Source: Bacteroidota bacterium (GTDB lineage Bacteria; Bacteroidota; Bacteroidia; J057; JADKCL01). Taken from it: a stretch of 64,000 nt of DNA. The stretch is from assembly GCA_016718825.1 (NCBI GenBank), contig JADKCL010000001.1:248001-312000 (forward strand). Direction: 5' to 3'. Below, piece after piece: positions 51,201-59,237 of this stretch (position 1 is its first letter; every line of letters begins with the position of its first letter). Made by a program: the position numbers and the translations under genes. The notes beneath the pieces were generated by a model that saw nothing but the letters and a program-made list of their open reading frames with translations, made no database searches and was not told where the DNA came from.

Positions 51201-52636
51201 TTCCGGTCAGAAGTCAAATACAACGTTCCCGCGTTCCCGAAGTAGACATTTAGGTTTTCCTTTCCGAAGGTAAATTGCGGAATGGGAAAAGGCCTTGCGC
51301 TATCACCTTCGATGGTAAAAATCCCCTTAGGCGTCGATCCGTAGACATTTCCCTGAGGATCATTGGCGAAGTTCCGTGCTGCGAACCTTCCATTTGCCGC
51401 TGCGGTTTCTATGCGATGGTACTTTCCCTGTTCACGCCTAAATGTACCCCTTCCTGAGGCAACGAGCGGCAAACCTTGTTTGTCAGTTCCAAAAGCCAAA
51501 ATATTCTGGTCTGGAATTGGAAAGAGGCTATCCGCATACACACGGCCATTTTTCAGTTCAAACAAACCGACTTCAGTGCCGATGAGCAGGTGATCGGGAC
51601 CCATTTCTGAAATGGCAAAAACAGCCCTTTGTGCAAACGGCGTCCCTTTTCCATACAATGAGAATGCCTCACGCGAAAATTTCGTGGCCCCGCCGCCTTC
51701 AGACCCGGCCCAAACGTTGCCATTGGCATCTTGCACGATGCAGTTGGTGCCAATTTCCTTGAGTCCGTCGTCTGGGCCAAACCGACGGTTGCCCTTTGGG
51801 CCAATGCATGCAACAGCTTGGGTTCCGCCGATCCAAAGTTGTTGTTCATTGTCTTCCATCAGGGTGTTGATCAAACCCACATTCACCGGCATCGAATCAT
51901 ACACAAAACCGGAAGCCTCCAGATGCCATAATCCGCGGCGTGCGTCACTGCCGACGATACGCCCATTTTTCCTGCGAATGACCGTCTCGACCACTGAGCG
52001 CGGTGCGTTGGGATAACGAAGGCTGTCCAAACCATTGACCTTCCCGTCCTTGATTTCGTAGATCCCACGGGAAGTTCCAACCCAAAGCGTGCGTGCATCG
52101 ACTTGAAAGAAACACATCACGGAATCAGACGGCAACCCATTTGCCGGGCTGATATGTTGGGCTTTGACACCGTCCCAGACAAAAATCCCATCGCCTTCGG
52201 TCCCGAGCCATAATCGGTTGTCTGCGCCGCAAAACAGGACCTTGGAATTTTCAAATTCAAATCCCTGTTGTTTGTCCAGTGCGGTGAATCGGCTGCCATT
52301 GTAGCAGGAAAGACCGCGCTTGTCACAGGCAAACCAGAGGTTTCCCAACTTGTCCAAACACATGGCCCCGACATCGTTGCCCAGAAGGCCATCGTCACTG
52401 CGGTAATTTTTGAAACGCAATCCGTCAAATCGGCTTACTCCGCCGCCTTGCATGGCCATCCAAAGGTAACCGCGGTTGTCCTGCAAAATTTCGCGTACCT
52501 GGGATTGATCGAGTCCTTGCTCACGGCTGTAGGTGCGAATGCGGTAATGCTGACTCTGGTTTTGGGCGAAAAGAAAAGCCCCTACCCCAATCAAGAGGAA
52601 AGTCGCAAGTAATTTGCGGAGTTGGTCGCGTTTCAA
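48290..52636 (-). CDS. Hybrid two-component sensor (propeller, Y_Y_Y, kinase, two receivers, HPt)
   Basis: 1448 residues if started at TTG 52636 (LKRDQLRKLLATFLLIGVG signal); a TTG at 52645 is equally possible, and the longer frame starts before the promoter. Order: signal peptide, periplasmic Reg_prop propeller repeats (~30-620; ILQDNRGYLWMAMQGGGVSRFDG, DKLGNLWFACDKRGLSCYN), Y_Y_Y domain (~690-750), one membrane helix (~763-785), HisKA with His807 (KMSHEIRTPMNG), HATPase (NLLGNAIKFTSKG, DSGIGIP, GGTGLGLAI), a degenerate receiver, a full receiver (VFMDVQMPVMDG, Asp1232) and an HPt domain with His1388 (AHRTKSSAAYSG). Unlike the SusR-type hybrids of gut Bacteroides it has no AraC domain, so it must relay phosphate to another protein. 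Confidence 0.9.
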   Translation of the reverse strand: MKRDQLRKLLATFLLIGVGAFLFAQNQSQHYRIRTYSREQGLDQSQVREILQDNRGYLWMAMQGGGVSRFDGLRFKNYRSDDGLLGNDVGAMCLDKLGNLWFACDKRGLSCYNGSRFTALDKQQGFEFENSKVLFCGADNRLWLGTEGDGIFVWDGVKAQHISPANGLPSDSVMCFFQVDARTLWVGTSRGIYEIKDGKVNGLDSLRYPNAPRSVVETVIRRKNGRIVGSDARRGLWHLEASGFVYDSMPVNVGLINTLMEDNEQQLWIGGTQAVACIGPKGNRRFGPDDGLKEIGTNCIVQDANGNVWAGSEGGGATKFSREAFSLYGKGTPFAQRAVFAISEMGPDHLLIGTEVGLFELKNGRVYADSLFPIPDQNILAFGTDKQGLPLVASGRGTFRREQGKYHRIETAAANGRFAARNFANDPQGNVYGSTPKGIFTIEGDSARPFPIPQFTFGKENLNVYFGNAGTLYLTSDRNGLYRIKGGSVENFSTPAHLASDQVISFLEDRNGAAWIGTQDGLACVKGTQACYLNTHEGLAGNLIYILLQDSAGDIWVGTDFGLSRITIGPDSEPMSIRNYGSEDGFTGLECNQGAGFVDSRGRIWFGTIEGLACYHPDRDFFDPRPPHLEISGLQVKLEEVDWAKRNVATHPWTLIPVDPVLGSEENHIRIEFAGITQRLPEKVQYRYRLIGLDDAYSHPSTENYAVYPFLPPGEYTFEVIACNAEGVWTKDSVQFHFVIQAPFYRTVWFGLLAFALVMLSIIGFVRYRTATLQRQRSVLELKVKQRTEALEQANQVKGEFLAKMSHEIRTPMNGVIGMTDLLERTTLSPQQRKFVENIRVSGQNLLSLINDILDFSRIESGKMDLETIPFEVRHLIEEVMDMLAFSAFSKGLELVYWVDPEIRGPVMGDPARLKQILTNLLGNAIKFTSKGDIVVRATLVKVEGEKAEIQLSVKDSGIGIPKEKHATLFESFTQVDASTTRKYGGTGLGLAISNSLSKMMGGRMWLESDLGKGTTFFFTFLSGLSEPWKLAGEAHPAKALEGKKVVIAMQNEATIALISEYLRHWKMPFEVHSTLEAATDAVLDQPEVNFLLVDLRITHGDPNQLAKRIASTYTDGRVRFALIAEPDIAIILQNHVGLHGWVLSKPLKRGDLMLALMGKRAMIEIVDRGEQTTAFASQVPLRILVAEDNPINQDVANGMLSSLGYKVENALNGKEAVDMVMAGNIDLVFMDVQMPVMDGLEATRIIVHQLPKEKRPVIIAMTANAMESDRQRCLDAGMDTFISKPFMMGELVKILKSVPDMREGKPMVITQAPEVKEEIEREVSSDSKANSPYKLTDMAMLDAVSGGEPAFVLGILNKLVVKLPEAVLELRQACSVEDWETLRATAHRTKSSAAYSGSEDLKEKFRELEHLAREREQLEQMPAKLDALSDYVDAIVAELRQHIAERS

Positions 52637-52654
52637 GTAAAGCAATTCGAAAAG

Positions 52655-52685
52655 CAAATCTAGATTTCCCGCACCCCACAATCAA
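52655..52685 (-). promoter_or_regulatory. Promoter of the hybrid sensor gene
   Basis: TAGATTTG (52662-52655, minus strand) is an exact -7 box with TTG (52685-52683) 20 nt upstream. It lies inside the longest open frame and so argues that translation starts at a TTG downstream (52645 or 52636). Confidence 0.6.
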
Positions 52686-52829
52686 TTCAGATTGATTGTC
52701 TAATCTTACTTTTGCCCTGAAATTCAATAGTTTTTTGAGCATTTGTTCAGGCCGAGGCTGAAAATCTCTGGGAAGGCACGTGGAGAAACCGTGTATGATC
52801 TTGGATGCAAAAAAACGGATCGATTCGGC

Positions 52830-52837
52830 TACTTTTG
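52830..52837 (+). promoter_or_regulatory. -7 promoter box, predicted leaderless start
   Basis: TACTTTTG is an exact TAnnTTTG box; the ATG at 52842 follows after 4 nt (CGCC), the same arrangement as at 35065-35077. No TTG at ideal spacing was found upstream. Confidence 0.5.
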
Positions 52838-52841
52838 CGCC

Positions 52842-53876
52842 ATGTTTACAGAAATCCCATCCGCTAAATGGCGCGCTTTGGTTGGTGCCACCTTGAAGCT
52901 TGCTTCGGTCTCTCCATGGGAATGGTTGAAGGAGGGTCAAACCTTTGGTGTACAAATCCAAGAAACCGGCGAAAAGATTTATTGCTCCGTCATGGGCCAA
53001 GTCGGGGGGCTGAAGGCATTGGCGATTTACCCGGGGAAAATGGGGTGGAAAAGCTATGTGGAACTCGGGACCCTCGAGACAGACACCGACCCCAACGAAA
53101 TGATCATGCGCCAACGCTGCATCATGGTTTCATTTGTGCCGGCAAATGCCGCGGAGGAGGATGATCTTGCCCTGCTCAAGCACATTGGAATCGCCCTTGA
53201 TGCGACGCAGGAAGTGCCAACCATGCGTTCCTATCGGCCGGGCTACGTACCGCAACCGCCTGATCTTGCCGAGGTCAACATGCTGCAGATCGTCCTCGAA
53301 AAGGCATTGGGATTGCTGGGTGAGCTCCCGGGAGCGCCGTTTTCGTTGCCTGAAAATGGCTTGGACGAGGACGGGAAAATGCTGTTTAACGTGCAGACTT
53401 CCGATCCGTCGGCGATACAACTTGAATGGCTACTCCCCGATTCAACCTTGGATTTCTCTCCACCGGTAGCCACTTTGCTGCCCACGGACCTCAGACAGAA
53501 TTTGAACTTGCCCCTCAAGGATGAAATTTGGCTATTGGAGACTTTTTACCTCACGCATGCGGCAGAAAGCGAATCCGGAATCCAGTTCTATCCACAGACC
53601 ATCGCATTTTTCGATTTGAAAGATCAGCGATTCAGGGGCGTTTCACTCTTGACACCCGATGATTTTCCTGACAATGTCGGCGAAGTCCTGTCTGCGCTGT
53701 TGCGCGAGCAAGGCATCCGCCCCAAACAGTTGGTGGTGAGCAAAAGTGAAAATCTGATCCTGATGCGCCCCATTTGCAAGTCGCTCGGGATCTCGATTTA
53801 CCTGGAAAAGGAAATCAACATTTTGGCAGCACTCCGAGAAGCTGTCGAAGCGTCCATGGATTTTTCAGACCGCTAA
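52842..53876 (+). CDS. Two-domain protein resembling DUF7309/DUF6930
   Basis: 344 residues from the ATG at 52842, which sits 4 nt after a promoter box; a long upstream extension is rejected. The first ~150 residues (IPSAKWRALVGATLKLASVSPWEWL, YCSVMGQVGGLKALAIYPG, MIMRQRCIMVSF) and the last ~130 (ETFYLTHAAESESGIQFYPQTIAFFDL, RPKQLVVSKSENLILMRPICKSLGI) look like two separate alpha/beta domains that I remember as occurring together in plasmid pRiA4b ORF-3-like contexts. No catalytic motif, signal peptide or membrane segment. Cytoplasmic, function unknown. Confidence 0.75.
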   Translation: MFTEIPSAKWRALVGATLKLASVSPWEWLKEGQTFGVQIQETGEKIYCSVMGQVGGLKALAIYPGKMGWKSYVELGTLETDTDPNEMIMRQRCIMVSFVPANAAEEDDLALLKHIGIALDATQEVPTMRSYRPGYVPQPPDLAEVNMLQIVLEKALGLLGELPGAPFSLPENGLDEDGKMLFNVQTSDPSAIQLEWLLPDSTLDFSPPVATLLPTDLRQNLNLPLKDEIWLLETFYLTHAAESESGIQFYPQTIAFFDLKDQRFRGVSLLTPDDFPDNVGEVLSALLREQGIRPKQLVVSKSENLILMRPICKSLGISIYLEKEINILAALREAVEASMDFSDR

Positions 53877-53879
53877 TGG

Positions 53880-54341
53880 TCAGCTGCCTTGCAAAATGCG
53901 GCCATTCAGCTCGAGTGTGAGCGGCTCGTTGCTGCCTTGCAAAATCACGGAAACCAGCTTGTAATGATCTCCAAATTGGCCTTTGGTGTCAAAGGTCACG
54001 TTGACTTCGCCGAGCTTGCCGGGCAAAATGTTCCCCTTTGTGAATTCGGCGGTGATACAAGGGCAGCTGGTTTTGACATCGGCAATGGCCACGGGCACAT
54101 TGGTCATGTTTTTGAACGGATACTTGGCCTTGACCACTTCTCCCGCCGTCACTGTTTTGAAATCGGTTTTCAAATGCGCAAAGTGGATCGGCGTTCCTTG
54201 ACCAGGTTCAGCCTTAAAATCATCAGCCGCCGCTTCTGAAGCCTTGCCTTCGCTCCCGGATTTGCCTTTGTCGTCACAGGCTGCCAATGAAAAACCCAGC
54301 ACAATGGCTAGAAACAAGGAGAAAATGGAGTTGCGATTCAT
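53880..54341 (-). CDS. DUF1573 lipoprotein
   Basis: 153 residues from the ATG at 54341, with a lipobox (LAAC). After a low-complexity linker (KGKSGSEGKASEAAADD) comes a DUF1573 domain: a seven-stranded Ig-like sandwich with IADVKTSCPCITAEFTKGNILPGKLGEVNVTFDT, where the SCPCIT Cys pair is the family signature. DUF1573 proteins are abundant in Bacteroidota and related to ASPM/SPD-2/Hydin domains; their role is unknown but some bind other envelope proteins. A good promoter lies upstream. Confidence 0.85.
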   Translation of the reverse strand: MNRNSIFSLFLAIVLGFSLAACDDKGKSGSEGKASEAAADDFKAEPGQGTPIHFAHLKTDFKTVTAGEVVKAKYPFKNMTNVPVAIADVKTSCPCITAEFTKGNILPGKLGEVNVTFDTKGQFGDHYKLVSVILQGSNEPLTLELNGRILQGS

Positions 54342-54364
54342 AGTATTGCTCAAGAATTGAACTG

Positions 54365-54397
54365 CAAAATTAAGCGTTTGAACCCAAATATCGGCAA
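54365..54397 (-). promoter_or_regulatory. Promoter of the DUF1573 lipoprotein
   Basis: TAATTTTG (54372-54365, minus strand) is an exact -7 box; TTG (54397-54395, in TTTTG) lies 22 nt upstream. The leader is about 20 nt. Confidence 0.6.
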
Positions 54398-54419
54398 AAT
54401 CCGGAATTAGAATGCCAAC

Positions 54420-54956
54420 TTATCCGTTGGTACCCTTTCCGAAAAGTTTGCCCAGCTTCTCTTTCACACCTGGTTCTTTTTCCTCCTCCTGCTCCTCAAC
54501 GGCTTCCTTTTCCTCCTTGTCGACAAGTTTTCCATGCATGTCAAAGGTCATTTGGATGGTCTTTGCCTCGCCCAGAATTTTGATTTCATAGAGGATGCCG
54601 TATTTGCGGGTGCTTACCTTCAGCACGCTTTTTGCTTGGTAATCAGGATATTGGGTGCGACAATAGGCGCGTGCTTCATCGGGCATCTCCAGGTAGGCGA
54701 TTTCCTGCTCGGTCTGCACCCATTCGCCGTTGGGCGCGAAAACCACCTCGGCATTTTTTTCGAGCGTTTGGAAACGGGCACCATAAAAGGACTCTCCCTG
54801 TCGGTACCACGCAACGCTTTCGGCATCCGCAAAACGTGCCTCAAATTCCTCGATCACTGCCGGTGGAACCGACGATTTTTTGACGGCATCCTGCGAAAAC
54901 CCATTCGACAGTCCGAGGCCAATGATGCACAGCAAGGCAATTAGAACTTTCATCAT
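54420..54956 (-). CDS. Exported PepSY-like (beta-lactamase-inhibitor-like) protein
   Basis: 178 residues, signal peptide MMKVLIALLCIIGLGLSNGFSQ; the second Met is an equal start. The mature part matches the PepSY-like fold common in Bacteroidota: VPPAVIEEFEARFADAESVAWYRQGESFYGARFQT...VFAPNGEWVQTEQEI, then a second half with YCRTQYPDYQAKSVLKVSTRKYGILYEIKI. The C-terminus is an unusual acidic, coiled tail (KEEKEAVEEQEEEKEPGVKEK). PepSY-like domains bind partner proteins; none is known here. It is divergent from the GH36 gene. Confidence 0.8.
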   Translation of the reverse strand: MMKVLIALLCIIGLGLSNGFSQDAVKKSSVPPAVIEEFEARFADAESVAWYRQGESFYGARFQTLEKNAEVVFAPNGEWVQTEQEIAYLEMPDEARAYCRTQYPDYQAKSVLKVSTRKYGILYEIKILGEAKTIQMTFDMHGKLVDKEEKEAVEEQEEEKEPGVKEKLGKLFGKGTNG

Positions 54957-55118
54957 TCATAAATAGGGTGCCAATTTACGATGCCTCATTGCCCAAGGAT
55001 AGTCCCAACTTCCACGTCTGCAGGGTACATTGTAGGCTGTAGCGTACACTTTCAGCCGAATGCGTTCCAAATAAGTCAAATGGAACGCGCAGCAAAGATT
55101 TTCATTACCTTCGAAGCA

Positions 55119-57161
55119 ATGGAAGAATCCTTTGTCGGACATATTGCTTGGTACCAAGGCGGTCGCCTTTTCGAGGCAGAATTCCACCATGGTGCTCAGA
55201 TCCTCACCGGTGGCTTGACCGTCGTCTTGAACGTGAACAGGGATGGCAAACCAATAGGGATCGGAATTGGGATTTTCCCTCAACAAGAGGTCTTGCTCAA
55301 GGAACTCTACATCGAGTTCGTCCAACCCGTCGCCCCCACGGACACCATCTTCCTGAACGGCTACCAAAGTTGGACAGAAAGCAGAGGATTCCGCCCCGAT
55401 GAAGCAATTCCAAAATTGCGGGGGCCCATCAAGGGACTTCTTAATACGACCGGTGATTATACATTTTATGATTATCCCGCCAAGGAGGGATACCTGCATG
55501 CATGGTCATTTACAAGTCTCACCAAGGGTGAAAAAACGCTGGTTTGGGCTGAAGCAGCACCAGAAACGGGCTATACTTTGTTTGAATGGCGGTGCAAAGA
55601 AGGGCGATTGCGCATCAGGAAAGATGTAGGCGGTCGGAAATTGATCCGGGAAGCCGAAATGCTACGTGTCAATTTTTGGGAGGAAAACGGCAGCGAATTG
55701 TCATTCGTGACATTCCCTCCCCCAAAAACCAATTCCAAACCAGTCAAGGCACCCGCCACAGGCTGGACGAGCTGGTACAACTACTACACCAAAATCACCG
55801 AGGAGATCATCCTCGACAACCTGCGGGCCTACGGCCTGCGCGAAATTCCGATCGACGTTTTCCAAATTGACGACGGTTGGCAACCTGCCATCGGCGACTG
55901 GACTTCTGCCAACAAAAAATTCCCGCAGGGAATGGCATTTCTCGCCGACCAAGCGCATCGCTACGGCTACAAAGCCGGACTTTGGCTTGCGCCGCTGATT
56001 GCCGAGAAGGATTCCACGATCTACCAACAGCACCGCGATTGGTTGGTGACCTACGATGGTGAGCACCTCGTGGAGGCCGGTTACAATCCCGGTTGGGGCG
56101 GCCTGTTTAACGGCACTTACTACCTGCTGGACCTCGAATTGCCCGCGGTGCGGACGCATTTGAAAAACGTATTCGATGTCGTTCTGAATCAGTGGGGCTA
56201 TGATTTGGTGAAGCTGGATTTCCTTTTTGCAGCCGCCTTGATCCCGCGAAATGGCAAATCCAGGGGGCAATTGATGTGGGAAGCCTGCCAATTTTTGCGC
56301 GAATGCTGCGGCGAAAAGCTGATCCTCGGTTGCGGGGTGCCTTTGGCGCCGGCATGGAATGTTTTTGATTATTGCAGGATCGGCCCCGACATCGGGCTGA
56401 ACTGGGAAATGCATTCGGCGAAAATGATCAACATGCGGGAACGGATCAGCACCCACAATGCACTGCACAACACCATCAACCGACGGCATTTCAGCGGGCG
56501 CTTTTTTGCCAACGATCCTGATGTATTCATCCTGCGCAAAAACGACAACGAACTAAGCGTGCAGCAGCGGCTCAGCCTGTTGGCGATCAACCAGATTTTT
56601 GGGGACCTGCTGTTTACCAGCGACAACATTGGTGGCTACGATTCGGCGACGATGGCCCTTTATCGTTCGACTTTTCCTGCTTTGAAGCACAGGATCAACC
56701 GCGTGGAGCAGGACGGCGAATTGTACCGGATATGGTTTCAAGTTGAGGACGAATTGAACCGGATGTATTTTGCAGCAGCCAATTTGAGCCGGACTGACAG
56801 GAAAATTGCCTTGCCGGAAGGGGTTTGGTACCGCAATGGCGAAGGTTTTGTCGAGGAGCCCAAGGCCGTGTATTTCAAGCCCTTCGAAACCCGGATTTAC
56901 CTGAAGCTCACGGAGCAAACCCCGGGCATTGCCGGGAGTGACTTGCACCTTTTCCCCGGCAGCGAGGTTGCGTCCATTTCTTTGAATGGCGATGAGTTTC
57001 AGGTGAAACTCAGTCCGCAGACGGTCGGGACAGGCAACTTGCTGCTCCGGGTGGAGAACGGGACCAAGGATGCCAAAATCAACGGGAAAACGTATCCGAC
57101 CTACACCGGCAAAGGCGCGACATTGGCGTTGGTTCCGGTCAAAGACGGAAAATTTGTTTGA
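55119..57161 (+). CDS. GH36-family alpha-galactosidase
   Basis: Hydrolyses alpha-1,6-galactosides such as melibiose or raffinose. 680 residues from the ATG at 55119, 5 nt after TACCTTCG, a near match to the promoter box; upstream residues of the longer frame look non-coding. N-terminal beta domain (~1-220), then the (beta/alpha)8 barrel with WTSWYNYYTKITEE, QIDDGWQPAIGDW, LWLAPLIAEKDS, the nucleophile Asp367 in KLDFLF and the acid/base Asp424 in GPDIG. A C-terminal beta domain follows. There is no signal peptide, so it is probably cytoplasmic and needs sugar uptake. No sugar transporter or SusCD pair is nearby, which is unusual. Confidence 0.88.
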   Translation: MEESFVGHIAWYQGGRLFEAEFHHGAQILTGGLTVVLNVNRDGKPIGIGIGIFPQQEVLLKELYIEFVQPVAPTDTIFLNGYQSWTESRGFRPDEAIPKLRGPIKGLLNTTGDYTFYDYPAKEGYLHAWSFTSLTKGEKTLVWAEAAPETGYTLFEWRCKEGRLRIRKDVGGRKLIREAEMLRVNFWEENGSELSFVTFPPPKTNSKPVKAPATGWTSWYNYYTKITEEIILDNLRAYGLREIPIDVFQIDDGWQPAIGDWTSANKKFPQGMAFLADQAHRYGYKAGLWLAPLIAEKDSTIYQQHRDWLVTYDGEHLVEAGYNPGWGGLFNGTYYLLDLELPAVRTHLKNVFDVVLNQWGYDLVKLDFLFAAALIPRNGKSRGQLMWEACQFLRECCGEKLILGCGVPLAPAWNVFDYCRIGPDIGLNWEMHSAKMINMRERISTHNALHNTINRRHFSGRFFANDPDVFILRKNDNELSVQQRLSLLAINQIFGDLLFTSDNIGGYDSATMALYRSTFPALKHRINRVEQDGELYRIWFQVEDELNRMYFAAANLSRTDRKIALPEGVWYRNGEGFVEEPKAVYFKPFETRIYLKLTEQTPGIAGSDLHLFPGSEVASISLNGDEFQVKLSPQTVGTGNLLLRVENGTKDAKINGKTYPTYTGKGATLALVPVKDGKFV

Positions 57162-57212
57162 ACATTGCCCGTCGGGACGGGTTTGAAGAGAAGTCATCAA
57201 GCGGAGAAAACA

Positions 57213-57593
57213 ATGAAATCCAACGCAGAAAAAACGACCTTGGTCTTGGGGGCAAGCGACAACCCCGAGCGCACGAGTTACACGGCCTTGCACATGCTCA
57301 GGGACGCGGGCGTGCCCGTGCTTGCGGTCGGGCTCAAGGAGGCGCAGGTCGCGGGCGTGCAGATCCGCAAGGGTACGGATTGGCTTGCGGGCAAGGACAT
57401 CCACACGGTGACCCTCTACATGAATGCACTCAGGCAGAAGGAATTGCAGGAATTCATCCTTCAATTGAAGCCCAAAAGAATCATTTTCAACCCCGGCGCC
57501 GAAAACTCGGAACTTTACAAATCTGCGACCGCACAAGGGATCGAATGTAACAATGCCTGCACCTTGGTGATGCTGAATTTTGGCCAATTTTGA
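57213..57593 (+). CDS. CoA-binding (YccU-type) Rossmann-fold protein
   Basis: 126 residues from the ATG at 57213. A Rossmann fold with VLGASDNPERTSYTALHMLRDAGVPVLAVG at the N-terminus, then DIHTVTLYMNALRQKELQEFI and IIFNPGAENSELYKSA...GIECNNACTLVML, the pattern of the CoA_binding_2 family (small CoA-binding proteins like YccU). The role in the cell is not known. An ATG at 57165 gives an extra 16 residues unlike the family. It follows the GH36 gene by 51 nt and may be cotranscribed with it. Confidence 0.85.
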   Translation: MKSNAEKTTLVLGASDNPERTSYTALHMLRDAGVPVLAVGLKEAQVAGVQIRKGTDWLAGKDIHTVTLYMNALRQKELQEFILQLKPKRIIFNPGAENSELYKSATAQGIECNNACTLVMLNFGQF

Positions 57594-57655
57594 CGGCTCA
57601 ACTTGAATCTGCCGTGGTTTATGTGTAGCTTATCGACGAAAAATTAACGCAGCCT

Positions 57656-58054
57656 ATGTTTTCAGAGGTAGTTTCCATCCGCACCGAAGATGTCATTGTA
57701 AGCGTTCAAAGCGCCTATCTTCCCGAGCAGTCCAATCCCGCGATGGACCATTTTATGTTTGCCTACCGCATTCGCATCACGAACGAGTCGTCGTTTACGG
57801 TGCAATTGCTCCGTCGTGAATGGTTTATCACAGACGCCGTTGGCAGAAAACGAAAAGTGGAAGGAGATGGCGTCATCGGATTGCAGCCGATTCTAGCCCC
57901 CGGCCAAACCCACGAATACGTGAGTGGTTGCGACTTCAAAACACCCTTGGGCCAAATGCGCGGGTTTTATGGGATGGTTCGGCGCGACAACCATGCGGAA
58001 TTCAAAGTGAGAATTCCAAAATTCACCATGGCGACACCTGTTGCCCTAAATTAA
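57656..58054 (+). CDS. apaG: ApaG domain protein
   Basis: 132 residues, the usual ApaG length, forming one fibronectin-like beta sandwich. Signatures: SAYLPEQSNPAMDHFMFAYRIRITNESSFTVQLLRREWFITDA, then GVIGLQPILAPGQTHEYVSGCDFKTPLGQMRGFYGM. In E. coli ApaG is linked to cobalt/magnesium resistance, and the same domain occurs in F-box proteins; the molecular role is unclear. No signal peptide. 62 nt downstream of the CoA-binding gene on the same strand. Confidence 0.92.
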   Translation: MFSEVVSIRTEDVIVSVQSAYLPEQSNPAMDHFMFAYRIRITNESSFTVQLLRREWFITDAVGRKRKVEGDGVIGLQPILAPGQTHEYVSGCDFKTPLGQMRGFYGMVRRDNHAEFKVRIPKFTMATPVALN

Positions 58055-58245
58055 CTTAGGTTTCCTGCTCCATTGAAATGTTGCTGATGCCCGAATCTCA
58101 CAGGATTGCAGGTATATTTCTCTTGTGAGAATCATCCGGCTTTTCCATGGGAAGGATCTGGACGTGTGGACTTCGCCTATCGGGAGTCGTCTCCAACTGC
58201 CAACCGTTCCGAAACCTGAGCGGCGCTACCGTTCAGCAGATTGCT

Positions 58246-58593
58246 TTAGCGGTTTTCGGTCCTGACTTGTGCCATCAAATCTCGGACGTCGATGTCATAA
58301 TGCGAAGCTGTATAGGTTGGTTTGCCTTTTTGTACAACGATCACTTGCGGTGACTGATGGATGACATCAAAGCGCTCGGCGACGAGCTTGGAAATGTCGC
58401 GGTAGGTGAGCAAATCAAGATAATGCACATCATAGACCGATTTCAGGGCATCCAAATCTGCATCCAAACGATACTTTGCTGCTTCCGAGATGCTGCATCG
58501 TGTGCTGTGCTTAAAAATCAGCTGCGGTTTTTCGGCTGAAGCCGACACAATGTCCCCAACCTGCTTGAAATTTTCCAGACGATTCCAACCCAT
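58246..58593 (-). CDS. ytxJ: YtxJ-type monothiol bacilliredoxin
   Basis: A small thioredoxin-fold protein of the bacillithiol system, thought to reverse bacillithiolation of proteins. 115 residues with HSTRCSISEAAKYRL, giving one active-site Cys (TRCSIS) instead of CxxC, followed by YYLDLLTYRDISKLVAERFDV-type helix-strand order (here VHYLDLLTYRDIS) and the cis-proline segment HQSPQVIVVQKGK. Bacillithiol is made by many Bacteroidota, but the synthesis genes (bshA-C) are not in this window. It is the last gene of a leftward cluster and begins 3 nt after the small lipoprotein gene at 58597. Confidence 0.9.
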   Translation of the reverse strand: MGWNRLENFKQVGDIVSASAEKPQLIFKHSTRCSISEAAKYRLDADLDALKSVYDVHYLDLLTYRDISKLVAERFDVIHQSPQVIVVQKGKPTYTASHYDIDVRDLMAQVRTENR

Positions 58594-58596
58594 GAT

Positions 58597-58719
58597 TTAG
58601 CGTTTGTTGCCCACCTTAGTTCCGTTGCATTGTTGATGGTTTTTCAAATGCGTGCAAGACTGCAGGCCTGTTGCCAAAAATGACAAAGCGAGGATTCCAA
58701 AAACGATTTTCTTCAACAT
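58597..58719 (-). CDS. Very small lipoprotein, SCT...TKVGN family, copy 1
   Basis: 40 residues: a signal peptide (MLKKIVFGILALSFLATG) with lipobox LQSC, so the mature lipoprotein has only 19 residues: CTHLKNHQQCNGTKVGNKR. It has the lipid-bearing Cys and one more Cys nine residues later. Three nt separate its stop from ytxJ. A second protein of the same type lies at 59238 and shares SCT, a His pair before the second Cys, and TKVGN. No function known. Confidence 0.6.
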   Translation of the reverse strand: MLKKIVFGILALSFLATGLQSCTHLKNHQQCNGTKVGNKR

Positions 58720-58823
58720 GGTGCGGACAAATTATGAATCAATGCCTCAAAGTAGGGAAGAAGCACTGGGTTACCAAACATTCTTCGTCAAATGATCTTG
58801 TTTGACGGTTCAGTCGTCATTTT

Positions 58824-59216
58824 TCACCCCTCAATTGTCGGATCAATGCGCCAAGGAGGGTTTTTGCGGTTGGTTCCTGCAAAAAACAAGATCAAGGCAT
58901 TGCCGTCGGGGTCGCGGAGGCTTGCTTCCCGCCACAACCAAGGCTGATCGGTCGGTTGCGTATCAAAATGGACACCGTTTTCCATCAAAGCCGCGACCTT
59001 CGCATCGAGCGCATCGCATTCAAAGTAGACAATGGGGCCTTGGCCTACGGGCAATTCCTCGACCAAATGCAAGGAAAACGTGCCTTCACCGACCGGGCAT
59101 TCAAAGCGCGCATAACGCGGCATGGACAGGACAATCAGCCGCAAACCGAGCGTCTCATAGAACTCGACCGCACGCTGCAAATCCAACGTCGGCAGGGTTA
59201 CCTGATTCAGATTCAT
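58824..59216 (-). CDS. VOC (glyoxalase/bleomycin-resistance) family protein
   Basis: 130 residues forming two beta-alpha-beta-beta-beta units: NQVTLPTLDLQRAVEFYETLGLRLIVLS and then IVYFECDALDAKVAALMENG ... EASLRDPDGNALILFFAG. The metal-ligand pattern of true glyoxalase I is not obvious: the first His is replaced by Gln or Thr, while the final Glu is replaced by an Ile-Leu-Phe strand end. It may act in thiol conjugation or antibiotic binding. It lies between the two small lipoproteins and upstream of ytxJ on the same strand. Confidence 0.82.
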   Translation of the reverse strand: MNLNQVTLPTLDLQRAVEFYETLGLRLIVLSMPRYARFECPVGEGTFSLHLVEELPVGQGPIVYFECDALDAKVAALMENGVHFDTQPTDQPWLWREASLRDPDGNALILFFAGTNRKNPPWRIDPTIEG

Positions 59217-59237
59217 TGGCCGAATGTGTGCGTTGCC

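Noticed and set aside
58147..58353. Plus-strand frame between apaG and ytxJ
   Set aside because: It overlaps ytxJ by more than 100 nt and its product has no recognisable features.
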